Assembly: GCA_964632945.1 (NCBI GenBank) | Contig: CAZWCX010000020.1 | Coordinates: 9,943-73,942, forward strand | Direction of reading: 5' to 3' | Length of the DNA: 64,000 nucleotides | Source: CAZWCX01 sp964632945 | GTDB taxonomy: Bacteria; Planctomycetota; MHYJ01; WSZJ01; CAZWCX01 | Part shown: piece by piece, positions 40,697-49,832 of the stretch | How the letters are laid out: each line of letters opens with the position of its first letter | Numbering within the stretch: the stretch's first letter is position 1 | Notes under the pieces: model-generated | The model's input: only the letters and a program-made list of their open reading frames with translations | Databases searched by the model: none | Told to the model about the DNA's origin: nothing | Translations under genes and position numbers: made by a program

Positions 40697-41095
40697 CCTT
40701 GTTCCTGGAATTTGGACTCGGGGACAGCCTGTACCCCAGGCGGGTGGATGGGTTCCGATTGCGTCGGGGGGGAGGAATCAGCGTCGGCAGAGACGTTACC
40801 AGATTCTGGATGCTGGTGTCAAAGAGGTTCCAAGAAGTTGCATCCACTTCCGGGCGATCGAAAGGCGGCAGGGAAGAGGCCGGACCCTGGGGTTCGCATC
40901 CGGGAGCACCCGCGACCCCGCAGCGGCGGAAAGTCCAGGGCGTCCCGGCCGACGTGCCGGATCCGGGGACGCCCGGCGCGCGCAGGCCACCGAGCGGCCG
41001 GCTCGCGAACCGGGGGTCGGGGGAACATCTCCCTCGCTCCGCCCGGGGCGCCCCGGACGGGAACCTTCGTCCCCCGTCGCTTCAGGACACCCGCG
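40697..41095. other. Intergenic region upstream of the giant regulator gene
   Basis: 399 bases between the start of the giant gene and the end of a serine hydrolase gene, both on the minus strand. It contains the promoter at 40793-40822 and no credible ORF. Confidence 0.5.
40793..40822 (-). promoter_or_regulatory. Promoter of the giant kinase/sigma-54 activator gene
   Basis: The minus strand reads TTGACA, 18-base spacer, TAACGT. The predicted start is near 40786, giving a leader of about 90 bases. A vegetative-type promoter means the protein need not depend on its own sigma-54 activity. Confidence 0.65.
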
Positions 41096-42190
41096 TCACC
41101 GCTTCACCGCCGCGCAGATCTTCTGCAGCAGCGGGTTGTCGAAATCGCTCATCGCCGCCGCGCGGCCCGGCGACCCCGACTCGCCCAGGCGGGTGATGAC
41201 CAGATCGAGACTGCGAATGACGTAGATCTTGCTGTCCTTCGCGCCGAGGGCGGCGACCGTGTCCGTCGGGGCGTCGGGGAACAGCATCCCCTTCCGGGTT
41301 CGATCCAGATAGGGGGTTCGGTGGCTTGCGCTCCCGTTCAGCCACCACAAGTAGCCGTACGCGCCGTTGTCGCTGCCGGAGGGCCTCGTGGCCATGTCGA
41401 CGTACCGGGACGAGACGATCTGCTCCTTCCCCCAGCGCCCCCCCCGCAGGATCAGGAGGCCGAACCGGGCCATGTCCCGACAGGTCGTCTCCAGGCCGTG
41501 ATGGGTCAATCGCTCCGAGTTCTCCGTGACGGACATCATCGCGCAGCGCGATTGCAGCATGCCGATCCGCCGGAACAGCACCTCCTGTGCGAACTCGTCG
41601 CGCGTCTTCTTCGTCGCCCGGTGGATCAGGGTGCCGACCAGTCCATACGCCGGATTGCAATACGCCCAGCGGGTTCCCGGGTCGTAATCCAGGGGAAGGT
41701 CGAGCGCGAATCCGGTCTTGTCCTTCGCGCGCATGTGTTCGATCATGTCGGAGCGCACGGAAGAGTGAAGCCCCGAGGTCATCGTGAGCAGGTGGCGGAC
41801 CGTAATCTTCTCTTTCTCCGTCCCCTTCCATTCGTGGAACCAGGTCGACGCGCTCTCGTCCAGGTCCGGAATGAACCCGCGTTCGTGGGCGATGCCGACC
41901 AGCACGCTGTCCACGCTCTTCTGCGCGGAGTACATGTCCCGAACCGTCTGCCGGCTCCAGCCGTTCCAGTACCGTTCCGCCACGATGCGGCCGCCGCGCA
42001 CCACGACGAGGCCGTGCGAGTTCCGCTCGCCGGCGAACGCCAGTGCCTCTTCGAGAAGCCTCGGGTCCATGCCCGCCTCGACCGGCGGGATCGCTTCCCA
42101 CTCTCGATCGGGAACGTACGGTCCTTCCGCGAGCGTGATCGCGGGGAGCAGCAAGAGGAGCAGGACGGCGGGGCAAGCGAGTCTCTTCAT
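41096..42190 (-). CDS. Secreted serine hydrolase, beta-lactamase family
   Basis: A 364-aa protein with a signal peptide (LACPAVLLLLLLPAITLA). The serine hydrolase fold shows the SxxK nucleophile motif as SAQK, YxN as YCN, HLLTMTSGL and WGKEQIVSSRYVDMAT. The KTG-type strand near the end is diverged (TVAALGAKDSKIYVI). It is related to 6-aminohexanoate-dimer hydrolases and esterase EstB-type proteins, so periplasmic ester or amide hydrolysis is likely. The ATG at 42190 has no clear ribosome site, but TACTCT lies seven bases upstream, which would fit a leaderless message. Confidence 0.88.
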   Translation of the reverse strand: MKRLACPAVLLLLLLPAITLAEGPYVPDREWEAIPPVEAGMDPRLLEEALAFAGERNSHGLVVVRGGRIVAERYWNGWSRQTVRDMYSAQKSVDSVLVGIAHERGFIPDLDESASTWFHEWKGTEKEKITVRHLLTMTSGLHSSVRSDMIEHMRAKDKTGFALDLPLDYDPGTRWAYCNPAYGLVGTLIHRATKKTRDEFAQEVLFRRIGMLQSRCAMMSVTENSERLTHHGLETTCRDMARFGLLILRGGRWGKEQIVSSRYVDMATRPSGSDNGAYGYLWWLNGSASHRTPYLDRTRKGMLFPDAPTDTVAALGAKDSKIYVIRSLDLVITRLGESGSPGRAAAMSDFDNPLLQKICAAVKR

Positions 42191-42336
42191 GCGGACAGAG
42201 TACCGCAGCACGCGCCCGGGGGGTTTCGGAAATCTGCATTGCACCTCGGATCCGACACGTTCGACCGCCGCCGATAAATCGACGCCGGAGGCGGGATTCG
42301 GCGGAACCCGCCCGCGAGTTCCGGGTTTCCAGGGGC

Positions 42337-43104
42337 ATGAGCACCTTCCACGCCGCCCTCTGGGTCCTCTGGCTCTCCGCCGCTCCCGTCGAGATGAAAT
42401 GGCGGGTCGACGGAGAAGTCCGCCAGGCCCTGGTCTACGCCCCCGTGCAGGCGACCGCATCGCCGCCGCCGCTCGTCTTCTCGTTCCACGGGCACGGCGG
42501 CACGATGAAGAGCGCGGCGGGAAAGTTCCGGTTCCACGAAGAGTGGCCGGAGGCCGTCGTCGTCTATCCGCAGGGACTGCCCACGCCGGGGATGACCGAT
42601 CCGGAAGGGAAGAAGCCCGGATGGCAAAAGGTCCCCGGGGACTTGGGGGACCGGGACCTCGCGTTCTTCGACGTCATGCTCGCCGCGATGAAAGAGAAGT
42701 ACGGGATCGACGCGCGCCGCGTCTACGCGACGGGGCACTCGAACGGAGGCGGGTTCACCTACCTCCTCTGGGCCGAGCGCGCCGAGGTGCTCGCCGCCCT
42801 GGCCCCCTCTTCGGGGGGACGCGCGCGGCTCGCCGAGGTCGCCCGCATACCTCTCCCGGTGTTTCACCTGGCGGGAACGGCGGATCGGGTCGTCCCGATC
42901 GAGTCGCAGGAACGAATGATGGCCGCCGCGCGCGCGCGCAATGGCTGCGAAGAGCAGGGCAGGCCCTGGCGCGGCTCGTGCACGCTCTACCCCTCGGCGG
43001 GTGGCACGCCGGTCGTCACGTACGTGCACGACGGCGGCCATGCCTACCCAGATCGGGCGACGTCTCTGATCGTGAAGTTCTTCCAGGAGTATCCATCGTC
43101 CTGA
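42337..43104 (+). CDS. Poly(3-hydroxybutyrate)-depolymerase-like / LpqC-type esterase
   Basis: A 255-aa alpha/beta hydrolase with an oxyanion region (VFSFHGHGGT), nucleophile elbow GHSNGGG and catalytic His in HDGGHAYP; the Asp is likely in LAGTADRVVP. The short N-terminal hydrophobic stretch (ALWVLWLSAAPVEM) could be a signal peptide, suggesting a secreted esterase. The family covers PHB depolymerases, feruloyl and acetylxylan esterases, so substrate is open. It is divergent from the neighbouring serine hydrolase gene. Confidence 0.85.
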   Translation: MSTFHAALWVLWLSAAPVEMKWRVDGEVRQALVYAPVQATASPPPLVFSFHGHGGTMKSAAGKFRFHEEWPEAVVVYPQGLPTPGMTDPEGKKPGWQKVPGDLGDRDLAFFDVMLAAMKEKYGIDARRVYATGHSNGGGFTYLLWAERAEVLAALAPSSGGRARLAEVARIPLPVFHLAGTADRVVPIESQERMMAAARARNGCEEQGRPWRGSCTLYPSAGGTPVVTYVHDGGHAYPDRATSLIVKFFQEYPSS

Positions 43105-43257
43105 TGGGGTCGATTCGCGCCGCCCAGCGCCGATCTCCCCACCCCGGTCCGTGAAGCCGCCGCTGCACCGGCACGGGAGCAACCCCGGCCCCGGAACCCT
43201 CCCCGCTTCGCCCGGAACCCCGAACGCGAACGGTGCGGACGACCCCGACCGGACGCC

Positions 43258-43286
43258 TTGACGGAGTGGGACCCACACCCTACGAT
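43258..43286 (+). promoter_or_regulatory. Promoter of the HEAT-protein / msrA cluster
   Basis: TTGACG, 17-base spacer, TACGAT. The predicted start is near 43293, about 50 bases before the ATG at 43343. Confidence 0.6.
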
Positions 43287-43342
43287 GCCGGAATCGGACC
43301 AGCCCGGTCCGCATGGCCAGGGGCGTTCGGGAGGAATCCACC

Positions 43343-44380
43343 ATGGGCGCGTCGAATCGTCTTGTGGCCGCGGCCCTGTTCCTGTGCGTGCCGGCGCTCG
43401 GGGCCGATACGGTGGAACTCTCCGACGGCTCCACGGTTGCCGGCCGCGTGTCCATCCTTCGCGACGGCAGCGTCGAGGTCTGGACGGCGAAGGGACTCGA
43501 GGCCGTGACGCGGGAGCGGCTGCGTCGAATCCTTCCCGACGGGGCCGGCGAAGACACCCCGGTCGAACCTCCGGTCTTCGAGTCCAGCGGGGAGGCACTG
43601 CCCGAGGCCTACTCCGACCCGAACGCGAAGCACGGCAAGGTCTACCTCGAGGATCTCAAGGGGGCGGATGCGACGCTGCAGATCCGGGCCGTTCGGGCGA
43701 TCGGGCAACTCAAGCATTCCGCCGCGCTGGAGCCGTTGCTCGACCTGCTGATGAAACCCGCGCCCCCCGGAGCCGTCCGCCACCTGCACTATGCGCTGCA
43801 CCGACTCGACCGGGGCGCCGTCCTCCGCTCCCTGCGCCGACGCGTCTCCGAGAAGATGCCCTCCGAGCAGGCCCATGCCGCGCTCGACTGGTGCTTCCCG
43901 GTCAAGGACGCCCAGGCCGCGCGCTGCGCCATCGAACTCTACTACCACATGGACCCCGGAGTCTCGACCCGGGCGCGCTCCTTCCTGGTCCTCCGCCGCA
44001 AGGTGGGCGTGCCCGCGCTCCTCGAAGTCGGCGCCCGTCTGCGCGGCGAGAATCTCCGCATGGCCGCCCGCCTCCTCGGCGAGATCGGCGACCCCGCCGC
44101 CGTGCCCTGGTTGGCCTCCCTCTGCTCCGAAGTACCCGACGACAACCCCGACCGCGATGCCGCGATGGAGGCGATCGGGAAGATCGGGCTGCCGGGCGCT
44201 CCCGCCCTGGTAACCGCGCTCGCCGGGAACAATTCGAAGTGGGTCTGCGTGGCGCTGCAACGGATGTCCGGAAAGCCTTACACGCGCGAACGGTCCGACC
44301 AATGGAAGGCGTGGCTCAAGGACAACCGCCGCGCCGTCGAGGCGGCATCGCGAGCGCGATTCCCTGAAGACTACAAGTAG
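43343..44380 (+). CDS. Secreted HEAT-repeat protein
   Basis: A 345-aa protein with a signal peptide (LVAAALFLCVPALGA). A short N-terminal beta segment (VELSDGSTVAGRVSILRDG) is typical of secreted planctomycete proteins. HEAT-like helices follow (ADATLQIRAVRAIGQLKHS, LRGENLRMAARLLGEIGDP, MEAIGKIGLPGAPALVTAL). ATG 43343 follows GGGAGGAA. It is probably a periplasmic scaffold. The msrA gene follows after 53 bases in the same direction, suggesting co-expression. Confidence 0.82.
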   Translation: MGASNRLVAAALFLCVPALGADTVELSDGSTVAGRVSILRDGSVEVWTAKGLEAVTRERLRRILPDGAGEDTPVEPPVFESSGEALPEAYSDPNAKHGKVYLEDLKGADATLQIRAVRAIGQLKHSAALEPLLDLLMKPAPPGAVRHLHYALHRLDRGAVLRSLRRRVSEKMPSEQAHAALDWCFPVKDAQAARCAIELYYHMDPGVSTRARSFLVLRRKVGVPALLEVGARLRGENLRMAARLLGEIGDPAAVPWLASLCSEVPDDNPDRDAAMEAIGKIGLPGAPALVTALAGNNSKWVCVALQRMSGKPYTRERSDQWKAWLKDNRRAVEAASRARFPEDYK

Positions 44381-44433
44381 GAGAAGCTCACCCGCTCCCG
44401 TCGGCCGGCTCATGTTCCTCCAGGAGATACGCC

Positions 44434-45099
44434 ATGTTCGGCAAAGCCGCGATCCCGCACCGCATGTACTGGACTCTGCTCCTGGCGCTCCTCGCCGTCA
44501 CCGGCCGCGCCGAGGAGAAACCCGTGGAGATGCCTCCGGACGAAAAGGTCGAGGCCGACGCGAAGCACCTGCGCACCGCAACGCTCGGCGGCGGTTGTTT
44601 CTGGTGCGTCGAGGCGGTGTATCAGAATCTCGCCGGGGTGAAGCGCGTCGTCTCCGGGTACGCGGGCGGAACGACGGAGAACCCCACCTACGAGGCCGTG
44701 TGCGCGGGGATCACCGGCCACGCGGAAGTGTGTCAGATCGTCTTCGATCCGGAGAAGGTGACCTACGGGGAGATCCTCGAGGTCTTCTTCAAGACCCACG
44801 ATCCGACGACGCTGAACCGCCAGGGGAATGATCTGGGCACGCAATACCGCTCGATCATCCTCTACCATGACGACACGCAGCGGGACGCGGCCGCAAAGAA
44901 GAAGAAGGACCTGGACGAGTCGAAGGCGTTCCAGAATCCCATCGTCACCGAGATCGTCCCGTTCAAGGTCTTTTACGAGGCGGAAGAGAAGCACCAGGAC
45001 TTTTTTGCCCGCAATCCGAATCAGGGGTATTGCCGCGCCGTGGTGCGCCCCAAGGTCGACAAGTTCAAGAAGGAATTCGAGGACAAGATCAAGAAGTGA
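44434..45099 (+). CDS. msrA: Exported peptide methionine sulfoxide reductase A
   Basis: A 221-aa protein with an N-terminal signal peptide (MYWTLLLALLAVTGRA), then the MsrA fold. The catalytic motif GCFWC has nucleophile Cys55, with VSGYAGG, HAEVCQIVFDP, FFKTHDPTTLNRQGND and GTQYRS intact. A late Cys (NQGYCRAVV) is the likely resolving residue. It repairs methionine-S-sulfoxide in proteins, here in the periplasm. The signal sequence is unusual since most MsrA proteins are cytoplasmic. HEAT-repeat proteins lie on both sides. ATG follows AGGAGAT. Confidence 0.95.
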   Translation: MFGKAAIPHRMYWTLLLALLAVTGRAEEKPVEMPPDEKVEADAKHLRTATLGGGCFWCVEAVYQNLAGVKRVVSGYAGGTTENPTYEAVCAGITGHAEVCQIVFDPEKVTYGEILEVFFKTHDPTTLNRQGNDLGTQYRSIILYHDDTQRDAAAKKKKDLDESKAFQNPIVTEIVPFKVFYEAEEKHQDFFARNPNQGYCRAVVRPKVDKFKKEFEDKIKK

Positions 45100-45220
45100 C
45101 GGCGAGTGCGCCCCTCCCCCGAGACGGCCGCCGCGCCGGCGATTGCTTGCAGGCCGTCGGCGCCCGTGACAGAGTAGCTTCGGTCCGATCGACCCCGGTC
45201 TGGCTGGAAGGAGACCCGCC

Positions 45221-46279
45221 GTGAAGGCAACCCCGCTCGCGACCCTGACCCTCCTCGCGGCCTTTTTGATTCCCGCGCGCGCCGAGGACCCGTACGTCCG
45301 CGCCTCGGCCCTCGCCGGGGGCGACACGGAACTCGAAGAGGCGGTCGTGCTCCTGTGGGGTCCGGGAACACCCGAATCGAAGGTCGACCGGGTGTTCGGA
45401 CTGCAGCGGACCGGGCGGGACGCGCGGGGGACCCGGGTGGCGGGCATTCTCGCGGCCCTGGTCGATTCCGGGATCGCCGCGCTGGATGCGGAGCCGTCCG
45501 CGCACGAGGGCCGGAAGCGCTATCCGTCGCTGCGAATCGCCGCGATCCGCGCCATCGGGGAGGTCGGGGACGGGTCATCGGTCGCGGCCGTCGTGCCGTG
45601 GCTCGCGGATCCGCGAATGGAAGTGCGATTTACGGCGGTCCAGGCGCTCGGCTTCCTGGGCGATCCCGCCGGAATCGAGCCGCTGCGGGCGCGGCTCGAG
45701 GATGCCGATCCGAAGGTTCAGGAGATGGCCGCGATTCATGTGAAGCGACTCGAAGGGTTCGCCGCGGCGCGCGCCGATCTCGCCTCGGCGGATCCGGCGG
45801 CGCGCGCGCGGGCGTGTCGAACGCTGGCCGACGCGAAGCAGACGGGCTCGGCGGCGGCGATTGCAAAACTCCTGGGAGACGCGGCGGAGGGGGTGCGCGC
45901 CGCGGCGGCGGCCGCCCTGGGGGACCTGGGCCATGCGGCGGGCGCGGAAGGACTGGCCGGGCTGCTGGCCGACCCCTCGGCGACGGTCAAGCACAGCGCG
46001 GTCCTCGCGCTCGGAAAACTCGGTGCCCGCGAACAGGCCGGCGCCGCGCGACGCCTGCTCGCGGATCCCGACGCCGGCGTCCGGGCGGGCGCCGCCTACG
46101 CCTGCAGTCGGTTCAAGGACCAGGAGGCGATCCCCGCTCTGGCCGGTCTGCTGGACGACCGTGCCGTCGCACCGAACGCGGCGGCGGCGATGGGAACGAT
46201 TCTCGACACGGGGTGGGGCCAGAATCCGTCGGGCGTGGAAGCGGCCCGCGCGTGGTGGCAGGAACACGGGAAGCGCTGA
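45221..46279 (+). CDS. Secreted HEAT-repeat (PBS-lyase-like) protein
   Basis: A 352-aa protein with a signal peptide (ATLTLLAAFLIPARA). Regular HEAT/PBS-lyase repeats of about 31 residues run through its length (AAIRAIGEVGDGSSVAAVV, VQALGFLGDPAGIEPLRARL, AAALGDLGHAAGAEGLAGLL, VLALGKLGAREQAGAARRLL). The GTG at 45221 is supported by GAAGGAGA. It is likely a periplasmic protein-binding scaffold. It forms a secreted cluster with msrA and the earlier HEAT protein. Confidence 0.88.
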   Translation: MKATPLATLTLLAAFLIPARAEDPYVRASALAGGDTELEEAVVLLWGPGTPESKVDRVFGLQRTGRDARGTRVAGILAALVDSGIAALDAEPSAHEGRKRYPSLRIAAIRAIGEVGDGSSVAAVVPWLADPRMEVRFTAVQALGFLGDPAGIEPLRARLEDADPKVQEMAAIHVKRLEGFAAARADLASADPAARARACRTLADAKQTGSAAAIAKLLGDAAEGVRAAAAAALGDLGHAAGAEGLAGLLADPSATVKHSAVLALGKLGAREQAGAARRLLADPDAGVRAGAAYACSRFKDQEAIPALAGLLDDRAVAPNAAAAMGTILDTGWGQNPSGVEAARAWWQEHGKR

Positions 46280-46289
46280 GGCCGACGGC

Positions 46290-46784
46290 ATGCATCCCCA
46301 CGAAGACCTGATCCGCCGCTTCTACGCGGCCTTCCAACGCCGCGACGCGTCGGCCATGGCCGATTGCTACCATCCCGACGTTGAATTCTCCGACCCCGCC
46401 TTTCCCGGCCTGCGCGGAGCCCGCGCCGTCGGGATGTGGCGAATGCTCTGCGAGCGGGGCGCCGACCTGCGCATCGAGTTCGGCGACGTCGCCGCGGACG
46501 ATCGCGCGGGACGAGCGCGCTGGGAGGCCTGGTACACGTTCTCCCTCACCGGCCGCCCCGTCCACAATGTCATTCGGGCCGAGTTCGAGTTTCGGGACGG
46601 ACGGATCGTCCGGCACACGGACCGCTTCGACCTCCACAAGTGGATGTCGATGGCGCTCGGCTGGCGCGGCCGGGTGTTCGGCTGGCTGCCGCCGGTGCAG
46701 CGCGGGGCGCAACGCAAGTTCGCGCGGGTCCTCGACGCCTATCTCGCCGCGCCGGGCCCGGCGGGCGCCGGCGGTGCCTCGTGA
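46290..46784 (+). CDS. NTF2/SnoaL-like protein
   Basis: A 164-aa soluble protein of the NTF2-like cone fold: LIRRFYAAFQRRDASAMADCY, HPDVEFSDPAFPGLRG, RWEAWYTFSLTGRPVHN, FEFRDGRIVRHTDRFDLHKW. Members bind or isomerise small hydrophobic molecules; substrate unknown. It begins ten bases after the HEAT gene and its TGA overlaps the GTG of the Nudix gene (GTGA), so the two are coupled. Confidence 0.85.
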   Translation: MHPHEDLIRRFYAAFQRRDASAMADCYHPDVEFSDPAFPGLRGARAVGMWRMLCERGADLRIEFGDVAADDRAGRARWEAWYTFSLTGRPVHNVIRAEFEFRDGRIVRHTDRFDLHKWMSMALGWRGRVFGWLPPVQRGAQRKFARVLDAYLAAPGPAGAGGAS

Positions 46785-47248
46785 CGGCGCCCGCAGGGCC
46801 GGGCTACCGAATCGCCGTCGCCCTCATCCTGCTCGACGCGGAGGACCGCTTCCTCGTGCTCGAGCGCGCCACGAACCCCCCGGGCTGGGCGCCGCCGGGG
46901 GGACGGTGCGAGCCGCCCGAGTCCCCCAATGCCACCGTGGTCCGGGAACTGCGCGAAGAAACCGGCCTCTCCTGTTCCCGGTTCATGGTCTTCAACACCT
47001 GGTACGGGGACATCGGCCCCCATCGGACCGTCGGCCTCGATTATGTCGGTCTGGCCGAGGAAGGCGAAGTCCGGCTCTCGTCCGAGCACCGGGCCTTTCG
47101 ATGGCTCACCCTGGACGGCCTTGCGCGCGCGGGCCTGCCGATGGCGACGGGGTTCGAGCCGCGGTTCTTCGAACGCGCCGTGCGGGTGGCCCGGGACGTC
47201 CTGCGCCGGCTTCCCCCCGGCGAGCAGCCCCTCTTCACGGCGATCTGA
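46781..47248 (+). CDS. Nudix hydrolase
   Basis: A 155-aa enzyme with a complete Nudix box (G-x5-E-x7-REL-x-EE-x-GL, in GRCEPPE through RELREETGL). The fold is normal for the family: IAVALILLDAEDRFLVLER, APPGG, then TWYGDIGPHRTVGLDYVG. It hydrolyses nucleoside diphosphate-linked compounds; specificity is unknown. The GTG start overlaps the stop of the NTF2-like gene. Confidence 0.92.
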   Translation: MTAPAGPGYRIAVALILLDAEDRFLVLERATNPPGWAPPGGRCEPPESPNATVVRELREETGLSCSRFMVFNTWYGDIGPHRTVGLDYVGLAEEGEVRLSSEHRAFRWLTLDGLARAGLPMATGFEPRFFERAVRVARDVLRRLPPGEQPLFTAI

Positions 47249-47264
47249 CCCGGGAACCGCGCGG

Positions 47265-48833
47265 TCAGGGTCCCGCGATTCCGGCCCCCGACTCCGCCAG
47301 CGCGCGCACTTCCACGCGCAGGTCGTCGATCGCCGGACGCAGCGAGGCGTCGACGTGATCGAGGTGGCGGCGACGGTCCGCGACCTCCCAAAACGTCTCC
47401 TCCCGCGCCTCTTGAACCTCCTGGAATGCCGTTTCGACCGTCTCGCGCCGGATCTTGGCAAGCTCGCGCACCAGGCGGCGGTCGACCTCCTTCTCCCCCG
47501 CTGCGCGCATCTTCGCGGCCAGGATGATGTGGGCCTTGACCACCCCGCCGAGTTCGGCCAGGGAGGTCTCGTCCCGGTCGAGGGAGATGAACAGGTTCAG
47601 GATCTCCGCGCGGTTCGGCACCTTCATCCGGTAGGCCTGGTCGACGATCTCCGCGAGGTCGTACGCCACCACGTTCAGCAGGTAGGGGATGCCCATCCGC
47701 GCCGCCTGGTGGCCGTAGTAGTCGAGATAGAAGGCGACGCGCGCCGCCCGCTCGGGCTGGAGCTCGAGCAGGGCCTGGGCGACGAGGCGGTACTGGTAGA
47801 CGAAGCGGTAGAACGCCTGATTCCGGCGCGCCTGGAGGGCGACGCGGAGGAAGGTATTGAAGTAGAGAATCGTCATTTCGCGGGCCCCCGCGTCCCCCTG
47901 ACGCGCCGACTCGACCGCGAAGTGCCGCGACAGGGAGGCCACGACCGCGACGGTCTCCGGCAACCGCTCCATGGCCAGGGGCAGGATCCGGAGCAGGTCG
48001 CCGAGGAGCGCCGCTTCGATCACCGCCCGATGGCGCTCGACGGCCGCCGCCACCTCGGGTCCCATCCCGTGCATCCGGCCGGAATCGACTCGGAACCACT
48101 CGTCGGGAAGGTGGGGCTTGACCCGGATGTAGTGGTCGAACAGGGAGCGGAAGGTCCGCAGAACGTGGTCGACGGTCTCCCGGTCGTACCGGTCCACAGA
48201 CCGCAAGGCGATGTCCCCGAGGAACTGCACGTGCTGCACCGCCCCGGCGCACGCTTCCTGGATGACTTCCGGATCCGAACCTCCGCGCGCCCGCTCCATG
48301 CCGTCCACCACTCGCTGTCCGAGCCGAAACACGATGTTGGCGGGCACCAGGAAGCGCAGGACGTAGTACGTGTACGGAATGATGATCAGGGCGCCGGCCG
48401 CACCGGAGAGCAGGCAGAGGAGCACGCGCGTGCGGGGATCGCCGGAAAACCCGGGCGACTCGATCACGAACTTGTTCCACAGCACGAACACGTTCGCCAG
48501 CACGAAGTACGAAAGGACGATGCGAGTCCCCCGGTCGGCGACGAAGAGATCGATCAATTTGGGGGTATAGACGTTCGCGGTGAGCGGAATCGCAATGGCG
48601 CAGAGGGCGACCGTCGCCGACAGCCCGACTCCCAGCAACCGCGACACGTCGCGGAGGATTTCGCTCGTGCGCCCCAGGGAGGCTCCGGTGCCGGGTGTTC
48701 CCGATCCGATCCATTCGAACCCGAACAGGAGCAGGACCGTGGCCACGAGCGCTCCGACCCCGATCAGGCGCGGGCGCCCGGGGTGCGTGAAGGGGGAAGA
48801 CGGCGCGGCGTGAAGTTCGGAGGGTTGATTCAT
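47265..48833 (-). CDS. DUF2254-like membrane protein
   Basis: A 522-aa protein. Four N-terminal membrane helices (LIGVGALVATVLLLFGF, VGLSATVALCAIAIPLTA, IVLSYFVLANVFVLW, LLCLLSGAAGALIIIPYTYYVL) are followed by a large cytoplasmic helical domain of about 350 residues. The stretch TANVYTPKLIDLFVADRGTR resembles the R-F-SP-R-L...F-x-x-DRG-T motif of DUF2254 proteins. The function is unknown. The promoter -10 ends ten bases before the ATG, implying an almost leaderless message. Confidence 0.72.
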   Translation of the reverse strand: MNQPSELHAAPSSPFTHPGRPRLIGVGALVATVLLLFGFEWIGSGTPGTGASLGRTSEILRDVSRLLGVGLSATVALCAIAIPLTANVYTPKLIDLFVADRGTRIVLSYFVLANVFVLWNKFVIESPGFSGDPRTRVLLCLLSGAAGALIIIPYTYYVLRFLVPANIVFRLGQRVVDGMERARGGSDPEVIQEACAGAVQHVQFLGDIALRSVDRYDRETVDHVLRTFRSLFDHYIRVKPHLPDEWFRVDSGRMHGMGPEVAAAVERHRAVIEAALLGDLLRILPLAMERLPETVAVVASLSRHFAVESARQGDAGAREMTILYFNTFLRVALQARRNQAFYRFVYQYRLVAQALLELQPERAARVAFYLDYYGHQAARMGIPYLLNVVAYDLAEIVDQAYRMKVPNRAEILNLFISLDRDETSLAELGGVVKAHIILAAKMRAAGEKEVDRRLVRELAKIRRETVETAFQEVQEAREETFWEVADRRRHLDHVDASLRPAIDDLRVEVRALAESGAGIAGP

Positions 48834-48842
48834 GTCGAACCG

Positions 48843-48872
48843 ATGGTATCACCGGCTGCCGTCGACCGGCAA
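48843..48872 (-). promoter_or_regulatory. Promoter of the DUF2254-like gene
   Basis: The minus strand reads TTGCCG, 18-base spacer, TACCAT. The predicted start is at about 48836, only a few bases before the ATG at 48833. Confidence 0.5.
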
Positions 48873-48938
48873 GATCCGGGCCACCCTCCCTCCGCCGGAT
48901 CGACCGGGGGCCTCCGGCGCTCCGTCGCCAGCCCGCGA

Positions 48939-48968
48939 TTGACGCGCCGCGCGTCGCCCGGATACGCT
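48939..48968 (+). promoter_or_regulatory. creB promoter
   Basis: TTGACG, 18-base spacer, TACGCT. The predicted start is near 48975, about 48 bases before the creB ATG. Confidence 0.6.
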
Positions 48969-49022
48969 GACGCTCCGGTGTGCGCCCCGCGTCTTCCCAC
49001 CTCCTCGGAGCGAGCCGCGATC

Positions 49023-49832
49023 ATGGCGGACATTCCTCGCCGCACGGTCCTTCTCGTGGAGGACGAGCCCGGCATCGCCGACGCCGCCGCGTACGCACTC
49101 GAGCGGGAAGGCTTCGAGATTGCGCGCGCGGCCACGCTCGGCGAGGCGCGCCGCCGGCTGGGCGGGGCGCCTGTCAGCTTCATCGTCCTGGATGTCGGCC
49201 TCCCCGACGGCAGCGGGTTCGACTTTTGCCGGGAAGTCCGCGCCCGCAGCGACGTCCCGATCCTCTTCCTGACCGCGCGCTCCGAGGAGGTCGACCGCGT
49301 GGTGGGCCTGGAACTCGGCGCGGACGATTACCTGGCAAAGCCGTTCAGCCCCCGCGAGCTCGCGGCACGGGTCAAGGCGGTCTTGCGCCGGGTCCGACCG
49401 GCCGCGCGGGGAGACGACTCGGACGCGCATGCGGACGCGCGGAGGGGGGAACCCCCGCCGCCGGTTGAGGCGCCCGCCAACCCCGAGGGGGTCGATCCCG
49501 GGCCGCGCACGACGGCAACGTCGGCTCGTGCGCAGGACGCATCCCCCTTCTCCATCGACGAGGAACGTTGCCGGATCACCTACTTCGGCACGCCGCTGGA
49601 ACTGTCGCGGTTGGAGTATCGCCTGCTCCTGGTCTTCCTCCGGCGCCCGGGGCGAGTCTACTCCCGCTCTCAGTTGCTCGACCTGGCCTGGGACGAACCG
49701 GATGCCAGCCTGGAACGGACGGTCGACTCCCATGTGAAGATGCTGCGCGCCAAGCTGCGGCGGGCCCGCTCCGACCTCGATCCGATCCAGACGCATCGCG
49801 GTCTCGGCTATTCGATGAGGGAAACGTGGTGA
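49023..49832 (+). CDS. creB: CreB-type response regulator (OmpR/PhoB family)
   Basis: A 269-aa protein. The receiver at 1-120 has VEDEPG, phospho-acceptor Asp in FIVLDVGLPDG, FLTARS and LAKPFS. A Pro/Ala/Asp-rich linker of about 50 residues, longer than usual, follows. The C-terminal winged helix has LELSRLEYRLLLVFLRRPG, RTVDSHVKMLRAKLRR and HRGLGYSM. It should bind promoter DNA as a phosphorylated dimer. The gene overlaps creC (GTG inside the stop), and CreC homology plus a CreD-like gene downstream identify the system. Confidence 0.88.
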   Translation: MADIPRRTVLLVEDEPGIADAAAYALEREGFEIARAATLGEARRRLGGAPVSFIVLDVGLPDGSGFDFCREVRARSDVPILFLTARSEEVDRVVGLELGADDYLAKPFSPRELAARVKAVLRRVRPAARGDDSDAHADARRGEPPPPVEAPANPEGVDPGPRTTATSARAQDASPFSIDEERCRITYFGTPLELSRLEYRLLLVFLRRPGRVYSRSQLLDLAWDEPDASLERTVDSHVKMLRAKLRRARSDLDPIQTHRGLGYSMRETW

